From Phlegmacium glaucopus (taxonomy: Eukaryota > Basidiomycota > Agaricomycetes > Agaricales > Cortinariaceae), in contig MU130540.1 of assembly GCA_015039465.1 (NCBI GenBank), forward strand, positions 112,708-176,707: 64,000 nucleotides of DNA, written 5' to 3'. A program made the translations under genes and the position numbers. The notes below the pieces were generated by a model. That model was not told where the DNA came from, did no database searches, and saw nothing but the letters and a program-made list of their open reading frames with translations. This document shows, in pieces, positions 21,447 through 32,307 of the stretch; positions within the stretch are counted from its first letter, which is position 1, and each line of letters opens with the position of its first letter.

Positions 21447-22220
21447 TCATGGGAACGTCAAGGAATGGAGGATGGTGCCATACATTTCAATGCTCTGACG
21501 GATGTTTGGAATCTCATGAACGCGGATATCCATCATTCCTTTATTTTTATTCCACTTCAAGATCAAGACATTTCCGATCCAAGGGACCGCATCTGAATGA
21601 AGCATGTTCTTCAACAAATGATTGTGATTGACATCGTCCGCCTCCTGCACAGAGGGCTATATTTTTATTTTTTTTGAGCATGAATTAATCAAGAGTTTCC
21701 AGACGGACGAACCTGTGTTTCCATGACTAAAGTGTAAATGCACTGTTCATCGACTTTGTTCAACAACGGCTTTGAGAGAGTCTCGAAATTGCTAGCCAGA
21801 TTTACAACGTTTCGAGTTCCATATACATTTGAAATTTGCCAGCGTTCAACGGCCATGTCTTGAGGTCTAGAAGCATGATGTACCCCAATATCAACTGGAA
21901 CGGAGACAATGTGCATTCTGGAGGCATTGGTTGCGAGTAACAAAGCGTAGTAGAGATCGGTTTGCTGTTGCCAGCGTTATCAGCATTACTTATGTTCAAG
22001 AATGCAAGAGAGGTGCGCATTCAATAATAAAATGTACAGGAGTATGCATTCGGATCTGGCTATGAATGCGATCTATGTCGACGTCCTCCATAAGGGTCTG
22101 GTCTGTTATGAATTGATGGGATGTTATGGGATCTGGAAAAGAGAGAGCGGACTTTGTTGCTTCTTTAATACCGAACTTGTCTCCATTCTCCCTTGATAAA
22201 TAATGTTTAAGAGTTGACAT
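21447..22220 (-). CDS. Uncharacterised protein, multi-exon
   Basis: A start at 22220 (MSTLKHYL) opens a 74-codon frame. Further exons are suggested by frames at about 21960-21720 (LLLATNASRMHIVSV, with LLNKVDEQCIYTLVMETQ) and 21650-21447, linked by a GT/AG intron of about 70 bp (about 21640-21710). The first junction is not resolved. No motif recognised. It lies head-to-tail with the F-box-like gene and could be an upstream part of the same transcription unit. The Helitron begins about 100 bp away on the other strand. Confidence 0.4.
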
Positions 22221-22317
22221 AACTCCAATAGCACCTGTTAGAAAACGTGGGGAATGTTGGGAGACATTGAAGAAAGGTAAGCATTGAAAGGGTTGTTGGA
22301 TCTATTCATAATATGCA

Positions 22318-24036
22318 TTGACCTACTTTCAAAGCGCTGGCCTATCTCATTGGAGATTCAGGGATGGGACAGGCGTTCACGAGGACCTCGGAAGTATCGA
22401 ACTCAGTAGAATCAGAGCTGCATGCGACCAACAGAGTAGGACAAAATGGACGTCAATAGCTTCACGGCAGAGACTCTATCAATTTATCGCTTTGTCAGAC
22501 GAGGATACCCAACAGGAAATGCGACTGAAGGCATTGTCGTTGATGGATCTGGACACCGTTCCATGTGCACGGCAATTCGGTCATTCTATGTCAACTGTGG
22601 GCATATCGGTTAATCAAGTCGAATTGAATGAGGACGAACAAACAATATATGCTTCAACTTCGGGGGGCAGCCGGACTAAAAGGTATTTTCATATCACATA
22701 CCCAATGCGACTTCAATATCAAAGTACTGTATCGTTATCGAACAGGAAGCGAAGTATTGATGACACACTCTCCTTTTTTGACGGCCAAAACATACACGAG
22801 GTGTTCCACCAATTTTCAATCGCAAATCTTAAGGCAATATGTCAACGGATCACAAATGGCTCGTGGCCCAGAACACGTTCAGAGATATACCTGCTTATAA
22901 CCCAGCTGGCCCCTCCAATTCAAGAACAAATTCATAGAACAGTCTTGGAAGCTATTCAAACAGGAGATTGCATGTATTCCAGGCGGCGCAGATCTGTGGA
23001 CTACAATCAGCACGATGTAGAAATGATGGCAGAAGGAACGCTCCAGGATAATTATTCGACTGAAAATGCCATCGAGAACCTGTGTCAAGGTCCGTTTATG
23101 AAGGTGCCTTCGAAAGAGATGGTCAACGCTGCAATAGAAGAGTTTATAGATCGTACGGGAAATGCGGCGCTGGCAGCTGGGATTTGTGCTATTTGCGCTC
23201 GTGAGACGCCAGAGTCAGAATTGTCATTGCATCGACTTCATTCCATCCCAAACTCTCATTGTCTAAAGCCTAGAGCAGCAAATCCAAATCACGACTTATT
23301 TGACGGAATGCTGCTTCATCCACCGGGAGTCGAAAATGATGTAACTGCACGTGGGTGTGTAGAATGTATGAGGTCCCTAAAGTCGAACAGAATTCCAATG
23401 TTTGCACTTGCAAATGGATTGTGGATAGGGCGAATTCCATATGAATTGGCCTATTTGACACTTCCCGAACGGATTCTCATTGCAAAATACTTTCCCGCTG
23501 CATATATCATTAAACTTTATCCGAAAAGAGCAGGAGCTCGACACTGGGACAAACGACAGATGTATAGTGGTTTGAAGGGTAACGTGTCCACGTACCGGCT
23601 CGACCAATCGCAAATCGCGTCCATGATTGACGGCTCGACTATGCCACAAGCGGTTAAGGTACTCGCGGCGACAATAGGTATAACATTCGTTGGTCCAAAA
23701 AATCTTCCAGAGAAAAGTTTGCCAAACATGTTTAGGGTCAGGAGAGCACGCGTGAAGAGAGCGTTGGAGTGGCTAAAGGAAAATAATCCTATTTTCAGAG
23801 ATATAACAATTTCCACATCAAGACTCGCACAATTACCGGAGGACGACATACCTTATGAGTTAATAGCGACGGCAAAACATTCCACAGATGTAAACACGTT
23901 ATATGCTGAACAGGATGGGTATGTTCCCGTTGAGGAGACAAATGAGGAAGAGAACGCGGAAGCTGAACAAAGTGAAATTTCAGGTAAAAGTTTAAGCGTC
24001 AATTGGGTCAAGGAAAGCACAGCTCATTTTTTTTAA
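22318..24036 (+). pseudogene. Helitron N-terminal block (DUF6570-like)
   Basis: 572 open codons. The C-terminal third contains the block ANGLWIGRIPYELAYLTLPER, KLYPKR, GNVSTYRLD, MPQAVKVLAATIGITFVGP and FRVRRARVKRALEWLKENNP, which I know from helitron-like helicase proteins of fungi as the DUF6570 region. A CAIC-Cys cluster precedes it. The frame ends in a T8/A9 homopolymer at about 24028-24045, probably a slippage mutation. Confidence 0.8.
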
Positions 24037-24066
24037 AAAAAAACATTGTTTGATTGCCTACGGCGT

Positions 24067-26748
24067 CTGGATCGTTTAGATATGGAAGATGGGGGAGTAC
24101 CGACAGAGCCTGCAGTGCTTGCGCTATTGCATCTGGGCGTTGTCGATATAGATGGGGTAGATGTTACAGAAACAGAGCTTATGGCTCATGCGCTAGCAAA
24201 CTGCGCGCAAGCGAGGCGGGAGGAGGACTACATGATACGAAGGGGGAGCGCATTCGTGAATGAATACGCAAGAGTCGATCCTTCAACGGGACAACAAAAT
24301 GACGGTGGCCCAAGTGATGCGAATCACTTGCTGGGATGCTTTCCTACTCTTTTTCCATATGGGCAGGGTGGGTTCGAAATAGATCGTGTGGTAAATGTGC
24401 CATACGAGGCCCATGTTCGTTGGGCTTTATGATACGAAGACAAACGCTTTAGGAAGGATCCACATTTCCCATTCCAGGTTTTTGGGGTTTGTCAGAAAAG
24501 ACAAGTTTGTCGGGCATCAATCCTTCAAATGAAGAGGGGCTCCTACTTCCGATTTCAGAACATTTTATCAACCTTAACAGCGGACGATCTTACAAAGGCT
24601 AGCCGGGAGGAGACTCGAGGCGTTGCATTCTCCAATCCTGCTGTTCGAATCCTTCAGAGTCAATTAAGTGCTGTGAAGACAAAGGTCCAAGGATCTGATG
24701 AGTCTCGAAACTCCATCAGAAGTAAAATTTGGGGGACTAACCTGCTACACAACCCTCCAAGTCTTTGGGTAACAATAAACCCGTCTGACACCCAGGATCC
24801 CATCGCTCAAGTGCTGGCAGGGGCGGACATCAATCTGGATGCATTTTGTAAAACGGCAGGGCCGGACGGTACTGACAGAGCCTTGAACATGGCATCTGAC
24901 CCATATGCGTCTGCGAAATTCTTCCATCTGATGATCAACACAATACTGGAAGTTTTGATTGGGTTTTCCAAACGACGAAATGGAATCGTTGTTAGGAAGG
25001 AAGGAATATTTGGAGTGGTGCAAAGTTATGTGGGGACGGTAGAGGCACAGGGGCGTGGGTCACTCCACCTGCACTTGTTATTATGGTTAGCTGGGGCTCC
25101 AACAGCAAGGGAACTCAATCAGGCATTATCGAACGAAGACTTTTGTGAGAAGGTCAAGCGGTACATTAGAGAGACGATCCGAGCCAATGTGGATATGAAG
25201 TCAGAGGGTGAGGTGATGGCAATGGCTAAGCTCGAGGCAGCTTCTTATTCTCGACCGCTGGATCCGTGAAAACAAGACGATGTCGATATCATGAAATCAA
25301 CCAAAGTGGCACTGGCACGCACTATGCAGCTCCACAAATGTTCATACAATAACTGCCTGAAGGTGGTAAAAGGACGAGTGGTGTGTAAACATCGAGCTCC
25401 ATTCCCACTGGCTCAAGACGATTGGGTTGACAACCTTGGGGGATGGGGACCCAAACGACTGTGTGGCTACTTGAACAAATGGAATCCGCCGCTGTTGATG
25501 ACCATAAGAGCGAACCATGACATAAAACTCATCATGAGTGGTCAACAGACCAATGTGTTGACGTGGTATATTACCAATTACGCAAGTAAAAAACAACAAC
25601 GTTCATCAAATGTGTCAGCATTGTTGGCAAAAAGAGTGGCTTTCCATGTGGTGGAAGAAAGGAGACGCAGGGATCTGACAGACGTTAACAAGCGCCTCAT
25701 TCAACGGTGTGCAAACACACTCACACGGGACAGAGAGTTCAGCGGTCTGGAGATCATGAGTTATCTTATGGGATGGGGGGATCGTTTCGAATCCCATCAT
25801 TACGTCGCGATTTATTCTGATGCGTTAATATCTGCGCTGAAGGAGAAGTATCCTGGACTGAGGAAAACAAGCATTCAGCAAACTCAAACAGAAGACCTGC
25901 CTTCGTCAGATGCCACGGCTGCTGGGGACGACAATCGTACCCACGTAATAAGTATGGAGTCGGGGATGATTACCTTGAAAGATCAGCTTCATGAGTACAT
26001 GTTTCGGGGGGATGAAATGATCAACTTGAATCTCCTTACCTTCATGGTCGACACATATGATTCAAAGGGCGAGCAGATAGATGATAGCCCGGATTCTCGA
26101 CATGTGGGTACCAATACAGGGCCAAGTTTACGTGGAAGGCATTTTAATCAACGGGTTCCATACCGGCCGGGCTTCAATAAAGTCGGTCACAGTCGTATTT
26201 TCCGAACGGATGGACATGAAACACTACCTCACTTGGTGGGCAGCTGGCTGCCGAGAAACGACAGGCCAAGAGACAGAGAATTATACTGTGCAAGTATCCT
26301 CATTCTGTTAAAGCCCTGGACCAATCTCTCCGGTCTTAAAACAGAGGGGGAAACTTTTGAGCAAAGCTTCAATTGTTTCGTTGCAGGTTCCACCAAAAAA
26401 ACCCTTGATATCATTGAGAACATCCAATATTACTATGAATGTTACGACGGCGCAAAAAAACGTCAGGAGGAGCGGACTGAAGGCACGGAAAGAACTATCG
26501 ATTTTGAGGATGAGGTGGTCCCGAACGACTTGATGGATTCAGTGGTAGTGCATCCGGAAGCTATGGAAATTACGGAGGACAACATAGATCTTGCGTATGA
26601 GACCAGAGGGTCGATGAGAGAGCTATTGTATGCGCAGGTGGCGATGAACACGGCATTTGATTGTGGGATCTTCTCTGAAATCAAGTCCCAGACAGTCTTT
26701 TTGCATAGCGCTGAAAGAGCAACGACGGATGATATGAACATATTTTAA
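24067..26748 (+). pseudogene. Helitron HUH replication initiator (Rep)
   Basis: Frames 24046-24432, 24529-25269 and 25291-26748 are collinear and separated by single TGA codons. Motifs: NHLLGCFPTLFPYGQGGF before the Rep domain, LWVTINPSDTQDPI (Rep motif 1), GRGSLHLHLLLWL with the two metal-binding His (motif 2, about 25051), and the tyrosine-lysine motif WYITNYASKKQ (about 25566). It would nick and rejoin the strand during rolling-circle-like transposition. The TGA codons lie where related proteins carry Arg. Confidence 0.82.
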
Positions 26749-27074
26749 GGCTGGGGCCAACAATTGAAAGCGGTGACAAGGAGACAGGCAGAAGAGGGGG
26801 GGCCAGGACTATTCGCAAACAATGATGGTGCAGCACCTACAAATTCTTCCATTAACAGTTTCACGGAGGGAGTCGAAGGCGAAGATGTTCTTATGTTTCA
26901 AAGGTCTAAAAGTCATCAGCCCAAGGGAGATTTACTGAATGAGGTTCAACAACGGGCACACAACATTATCGAAGAACAGCTGAAAAGACGATTGGCAGGT
27001 AAGGTCTAACTTAACATCCAATCAGAATTCAAAGACTTACAACGTGAAAAGGCGAAGCGCCACCCCAGCTACGT

Positions 27075-28565
27075 ATGCTTGTTTTAGGACATGGTGGCAC
27101 CGGAAAATCGATGCTTATAGGTGCCATAACCGAAACATTCAAGGCATTGGGGGCTGAGGACAGACTTGCGAAATGTGGAACTTCGGGGGTAGCGGCCGTG
27201 ATAATCGGTGGTCAAACATTTCATTCCTGGGCTGGTATCCCAATCAACACCCCACGTAAAGAGGACTGGGTAGAAACAAACAATCAAGCGCTTTGTAAAA
27301 GAAGGAAACAGAATATAGATGGCCGTCAGTTCCTGATTTTAGACGAGGTGTCGATGTGCACAAAACAGTTGAAGTTCAGGGGATCGGAGATAGTTTCAAG
27401 AGTCAGGGCGACAGAAGGGGTTGGAAGCCACTCGGAATGTTTCGGTGGAATGGACATCGTTGATTTTGGAGACTTCCATCAATTCCCGCCAGTTGAAAAC
27501 GCAAGCGCTGCATTATATTGCAACAGACCGGAAGCGGACGAGGCACATGGATTGAAGGGAAGATCGATCTTTCTGGAGTACGACAAAGTCGTTATCCTGC
27601 GTGAACAGATGAGAGTAACAGATGATGTGTGGACGGGGATCTTGACCAGGCTGCGTGTTGGGGAGTGCACCGAGGAGGACCTAAACGAAGTTAAAAAACT
27701 AGTTTTAACTAATCCCGAATGCGAAATACCTGACTTCACGACGGCTCCATGGTGTGATGCCACCCTCATCACGCCAAGAAACGCAGCAAAAGATATGTGG
27801 AATTCTGCAGCTTTAGAACGACACTGTCGATCTACGGGAAATCAGAAATATATAATCTCGGCGGAGGACACAATGGTCGAGACGGGAGAAACGCCGGACA
27901 ACAACACAAGACTAGCTTTAGCGAGTTTGAAGGATGAAGCAACGAGAAATTTAAAGAGGCGTGTGGAGTTGTCGATCAGCATGAAAGCTATGGTAATCCT
28001 CAATATTGCCACGGAAGCTGAAGTCGCGAACGGCACGCGAGGCACTGTCCAAGGCATCGTGCTGGATCCACGAGAAATCAACACGACGGCCGATGAAGAT
28101 GGGTGTATTCATTTGAAATATCCACCTCCTGTCGTATACTTCAAGCCCGACATGCAGACTGACATTCGGTTTGACGGAGTCCCGGAGGGCATCATACCCA
28201 TACTGCCATCAATGGTCAGCTTCGGTGTCAACGTTAATGGCGAAAAACAGAGGTTGGAAAGGAGACAAATCGCTATTGTGCCGGGCTACGCATTCACAGA
28301 CTACAAGTCGCAGGGTCAAACAATGGAGTGCATCATAGTTGATATCTCGAAGCCTCCCTCAGGCAAACTGTCACCATTCAGCGTATACGTAGCACTCTCC
28401 AGAAGCAGAGGTCGGAAGACGATTCGTATATTGAGGGACTTTGACCCGGCTTTATTCATGCATCATCCATCTGAGGATCTCAGGGCAGACATGGCAAGGT
28501 TGGAACGATTGGATGATGAGACCAAAGTGGTGTATGAGCAAGGTGGTCGACCGATGGGTTTGTGA
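27075..28565 (+). CDS. Helitron Pif1-type helicase domain
   Basis: An uninterrupted 496-codon frame with the full superfamily-1B set: Walker A GHGGTGKS (about 27087), FHSWAGIP, Walker B LILDEVSM (about 27334), GDFHQFPPV, REQMRV, MVILNI, TDYKSQGQT and VALSRSRG near the end. In Helitrons this domain is the C-terminal part of one long protein; here it is cut off from Rep by a TAA and frame changes around 26746-27070. It could still be translated from its own ATG but has no evident role alone. Confidence 0.85.
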   Translation: MLVLGHGGTGKSMLIGAITETFKALGAEDRLAKCGTSGVAAVIIGGQTFHSWAGIPINTPRKEDWVETNNQALCKRRKQNIDGRQFLILDEVSMCTKQLKFRGSEIVSRVRATEGVGSHSECFGGMDIVDFGDFHQFPPVENASAALYCNRPEADEAHGLKGRSIFLEYDKVVILREQMRVTDDVWTGILTRLRVGECTEEDLNEVKKLVLTNPECEIPDFTTAPWCDATLITPRNAAKDMWNSAALERHCRSTGNQKYIISAEDTMVETGETPDNNTRLALASLKDEATRNLKRRVELSISMKAMVILNIATEAEVANGTRGTVQGIVLDPREINTTADEDGCIHLKYPPPVVYFKPDMQTDIRFDGVPEGIIPILPSMVSFGVNVNGEKQRLERRQIAIVPGYAFTDYKSQGQTMECIIVDISKPPSGKLSPFSVYVALSRSRGRKTIRILRDFDPALFMHHPSEDLRADMARLERLDDETKVVYEQGGRPMGL

Positions 28566-29434
28566 TGCGCTACAAAAGGTTAGCATGATTGAGGTCAAAA
28601 GTCAAATACGTTGAGCGACTCACCCATATACAGCTTGTTTCGGGACAATGTTACAGATTCGAATCGAGCGAAAACGAAGCAGCTAGCATGAACGTAGAGT
28701 GCTAGTATGGTAATTGTTGAAATAGTAAAGGCAAACGTGTATGGTTCACCCATGATCGCTGTCTCTAATGATTTAGGACAATACCGGCGGCGGGAGATTA
28801 AAGATTGGTTCTATAGGAAGGAAGGAGTCAATGTATGAAGAACATAGGAGGATTTTAAAAAGGTCACGAAGAAAAACGCTCAATAGCACTGTCAAATATC
28901 ATGAGCACGCTGAGGTCCCAGACGTCAGTAAGCAAGCTCACCGCCATTGAACCAAGAGAGAACTATTTAATAGCGCATGACAGTCGAGGCAGATGGAAGC
29001 GAGTGTCGTAAGTGTTTATGGCAAAGGAGGGATAGACGTCTATCGATGAGAGATGTCTATCTGCAAAATCAACAAATAACGCATGACCGCAATATCGTGA
29101 CTTCCAACTCACATGTTTCATTGCGGTTGCGTTTCTTCGATTTACGGGTTTTTTTTTTATGAGAATTGGAGGGAATTGGGAGAGAGAAAGTTACTTACAA
29201 CTGTCAGCTTTGTCTTTGAGGCTTTCAAGGCGTTAAATGTGGCTTCAATTATGTTAAGGAGGTTGTTAAAGCCTTAAAACAAATAACTACAAACTTTCAT
29301 TTAACTTTCGGTGTCTTTAGCAAATTCAGACCAGGACAACACAGTGGAGTGTTTATTTGTGTTTATTCACGTGAACTTAAAAGACCCTGAATTTAGACCC
29401 CGGTGAGACCTTGCTTTACAGCAAGGTAATATGT
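28566..29434. other. Helitron 3' flank, no gene seen
   Basis: No coding region recognised. CTAG-type ends occur at about 28681 and 28703, but none is preceded by a convincing hairpin, so the Helitron 3' end stays open. The palindrome CCTTGC-TTTA-CAGCAAGG lies at about 29410-29427. Confidence 0.4.
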
Positions 29435-30056
29435 GGGGAGGCGCACCGTCTGCAAATAGAAGCGGCAGCTTAGTCATTGCACAGCCACTTCAAAAGTGGA
29501 AAATCGGTCCAACCTTTATTCAGTGGCTTCGCAAACGAAGTTTTGGAGGAAATAAATGGATATAAAATTAATGTGTTATTAGAGTCTAAAGGGGTAACAT
29601 ATTAGTATGTTCTAGTAGGTAATTTGGGAGCAGACACGTCAATCAGGCTGTTTTTGTGGCAAAGCGCGACCATCTGAGACACGTATTATGTAATCAGTAA
29701 ATTAGGTTTTCGCGACTACAACTAAAACAACTTTTCTCCCTGCTACCTCGCATTAGACCCCCGTTGAGTGTGTCAACATTTTTATTTTCCATTGCCACAG
29801 GGGGATATGGGTTTGATTTTTTTTATTTCTCCCTAATCTCCACTTATCAATACAATAATTCGGGCCTGCAGCCAAAATTCCAAAAATGAAACCCATACCT
29901 TCCTGAAGAATACAATTTCAACGCGATTTGGCTTTCAATATTATTTAATCAACGTGATATGAGCCCACAAAGCTGATTTCCATTTATCAAAGAAAAATTG
30001 GCAGGGAGCAAACAAGTGCAAATATCACACTACTCAAAGGGGCGGTGCGCCTCCCC
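29435..30056. repeat. Segment bounded by a 14-bp perfect inverted repeat
   Basis: GGGGAGGCGCACCG at 29435-29448 is exactly inverted at 30043-30056. The enclosed 594 bp have no ORF. It could be a small non-autonomous DNA element, but no convincing target duplication is seen. Confidence 0.5.
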
Positions 30057-30289
30057 ATAGCCGTGGCAATGTTTGTCACGTCACGTCACACAAATGGTCA
30101 CAAAACCTGGTACAACATGTTTTCAATGAGTTCTGCACTGTTTCACAAGATTTTTTGACTGTATAAAGCATGATATGGTATAGTTATAAGCTGTACAACA
30201 CTTTAAGATGCTTAGAGGTAGAAATAGTACCTAAAATATGGTTCAAAAATGAGAACAAGTAGAAATCTTCATCTAACTAGCATTACTAA
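30057..30289. other. AT-rich spacer
   Basis: Nothing recognised apart from a short CACGTCACGTCACAC repetition at about 30078. Confidence 0.3.
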
Positions 30290-31635
30290 ATTACTATTCA
30301 TCCTCCCAGCCACTATTCTCATCTGAGGAGTGAAAATCATTATATCCATCAAATACCTCTCCTTCATCTTCATTCTGTATTCCAGAATCTATATATTTTA
30401 ATGACAATTTCCATTCTCCCTTGTTATATGATCTGATTGCTGCTTTGATAGCTTCTCTCTTCTCTGCAACTTTTGACTTGTTGTTAATTGTGCCAAGATT
30501 TGGAGCACCTGCTTTCTTGAAAGCCTGAAAATGATCCTTCAGTTTTTCTCCTTTCAGCTTGTCAATCTCATCCTCCTTAAAAATTAGTGCAACTTTGGAA
30601 ATACAATATGCAACTTGAACTGCATGTTCTGTACACTTTGTTTTAGCAGCTACCTTCTTGGCAATTTTCTCCTCAGTATGCTGAACAATTTCTTCAAGAC
30701 ACTCCTTCTTAGAAGTATCTCTCTCTCTTGAAATTGCTCAGATATATTGATGAGTTGTATCTGAGAACATTTCATCCATAAATGCCCCAGTATTGTTCCA
30801 GAAGAACATTGTCTGTGCATTGTATTGCAGAAGAGTAAGGTTGAGGTTGATGCCACATCAGAACATGGAATGATCCCAGTGCTCCTTCATTAATATCATT
30901 AGTTGAAGGCATCCATGCTAAATCTCTTTCTTCCTGTGTAGCCTCATCAATTAAGCCACCAGGTGAAAATTCAGATGTGAAACACTTCCAGGCCACCAGT
31001 GCTCCAGTACAGAATGCAACTAAAGCTGGCTTAAGATGTGGAAAATCTGGTGCAAGCTTATTGATTTTATTAATAACCTCCTGTGAATGCCAAGGTGTGC
31101 CATCAAAGGTCCCAACTGTATGTGAAACATGTTCACCAACCAGAAATGTAGGATCTTCTATAATTCACACCAAAAATGATTCAATCTTTTTATGCAAGGG
31201 TCCAAGGTCTAGAGCATTTAAACTTGCATCTTTTTGTATTGCTCCCATATAGGGATGGATAACTGCTTGAGAATAAAGAGCCAAAACAGCAAGTTCTGTT
31301 CTAGTTGGAATATCATGAAGGGCTTTCCACAAATTTTCCTCGATATGGCTGTAACATGCACACTCCTTTTTGTCTTTTGCATATTTAAGACATTCAACAA
31401 ATTTATCATGGTGGAGTGTTAATGCTGCTGCAGCCTCACAATGGTGAAGTGGAGCTGAGGAGCCGCCGAAGGTGGTGATGAGGCTGCACAGGAACCACAC
31501 ATGCACATGCACCCCATCAAGCCACCCCCAAACCCAGAAGACCCCCCAGTCCCATATATGCTCATTGCCACTCCCCTTGTGTGCAAACTGGGTTTTCATC
31601 ATTTCTGAATCCTCAGTGACAGCACACACCACCAT
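30290..31635 (-). pseudogene. Uncharacterised transposon-type protein, C-terminal half
   Basis: On the minus strand, frames from 31635 down to about 30290 form one protein interrupted by stops. Features: HCEAAAALTLHHDKFVECL, LWKALHDIPTRTELAVLALYSQA, HPYMGAI, LDLGPLHKKIESF, GGLIDEATQEERDLAWMPSTND, then a Lys/Glu-rich helical tail and an acidic end. I recall proteins with this block as repeated, transposon-like genes of agaricomycetes but cannot name a domain. The last ~560 bp (30300-30900) reappear in opposite orientation at 58255-58818. It may be a transposase of an undescribed type; that is inference. Confidence 0.6.
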
Positions 31636-31739
31636 AACCCATGCTTAAAATGCACCCTCTAGGCTACAGTAATAATGCAATGATGAATAAATATGAATTA
31701 CCCTTGGCAATGGGGTATTTTTCACCTGTTCATTGGTTC

Positions 31740-32205
31740 AAACTGGTTCTAGAACCAAACAGAACTGACAGAACCAGTTCTTTCAGTTCTGGTTCTGGTT
31801 CTGGTTCAGTTCAGCCAGGAACTGTTAGAGGATGTGTAACCCAGGAATCAAGTTTAATACAAAGGTGGTTATCTTACGCCTATATACTACAAGCATGGGA
31901 GCTAATTTGACTATATGCAGCTAGGACGTAATAGAAGGTAGGGCGAAGTAAAACCAAATATAAACATGACATCAGTTATGATGTCATCAGCAAAGGGATT
32001 ACTACTACAATGATAAGAGGATGCACACAAGGAGTAGGATGAAGGGATGTGGTATGGGATACAATCATAGAGTAAGTGAGGGTAAATACATACCAAGCAT
32101 ACATAGAGGTGAATACAATAAGGTATCCCCTAACAGGAGCCTTTTGGTTTGGTTCTCAGTTCTCCAAAAATAGTTGAAGAACCAAACTGAACCAAACTTT
32201 GGTAA
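31740..32205. repeat. GTTCAGTTC / GGTTCTGGTTC word repeats split by an LTR
   Basis: Palindromic words GAACTGAAC, GGTTCT and AGAACC fill 31740-31822 and 32136-32205, and the end reads ACTTTGGTAACACTAG. The complement of that end, CTAGTGTTACCAAAG, resembles the edge at 58822 (TTAGGGTTACCAAAG), beside the same kind of words. This looks like a small DNA element with internal words, interrupted by the solo LTR at 31823-32135. Confidence 0.5.
31823..32135 (+). mobile_element. Solo LTR, family B (313 bp)
   Basis: It starts TGTTAGAGGATG and ends CCCCTAACA. Flanking pentamers GGAAC and GGAGC match at four of five positions. The start resembles the LTR at 6752 on the minus strand. A palindromic TGACATCAGTTATGATGTCA lies inside, at about 31968-31987. 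Confidence 0.75.
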
Positions 32206-32307
32206 CACTAGCATTATTCACATGACCACTTTACTTTATGCTTCATTACTGAAACAGGTTCTGTGTGGTATCATGATGGGTTGTCCACAGGCCAGACAAT
32301 GGAGTAT

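Larger units (their letters stand above)
22318..28565 (+). mobile_element. Helitron (Rep-Hel) element, decayed
   Basis: Three consecutive blocks in one orientation give the layout of a fungal Helitron: a DUF6570-like N-terminal module, a HUH-type Rep with the H-L-H motif, and a Pif1-family helicase. Stops or frame changes separate the blocks at about 24037, 24430 (TGA), 25267 (TGA), 26746 (TAA) and 27007. The 5'-TC and 3'-CTRR ends with the subterminal hairpin could not be placed, so the given limits are those of the coding part only. Confidence 0.88.
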
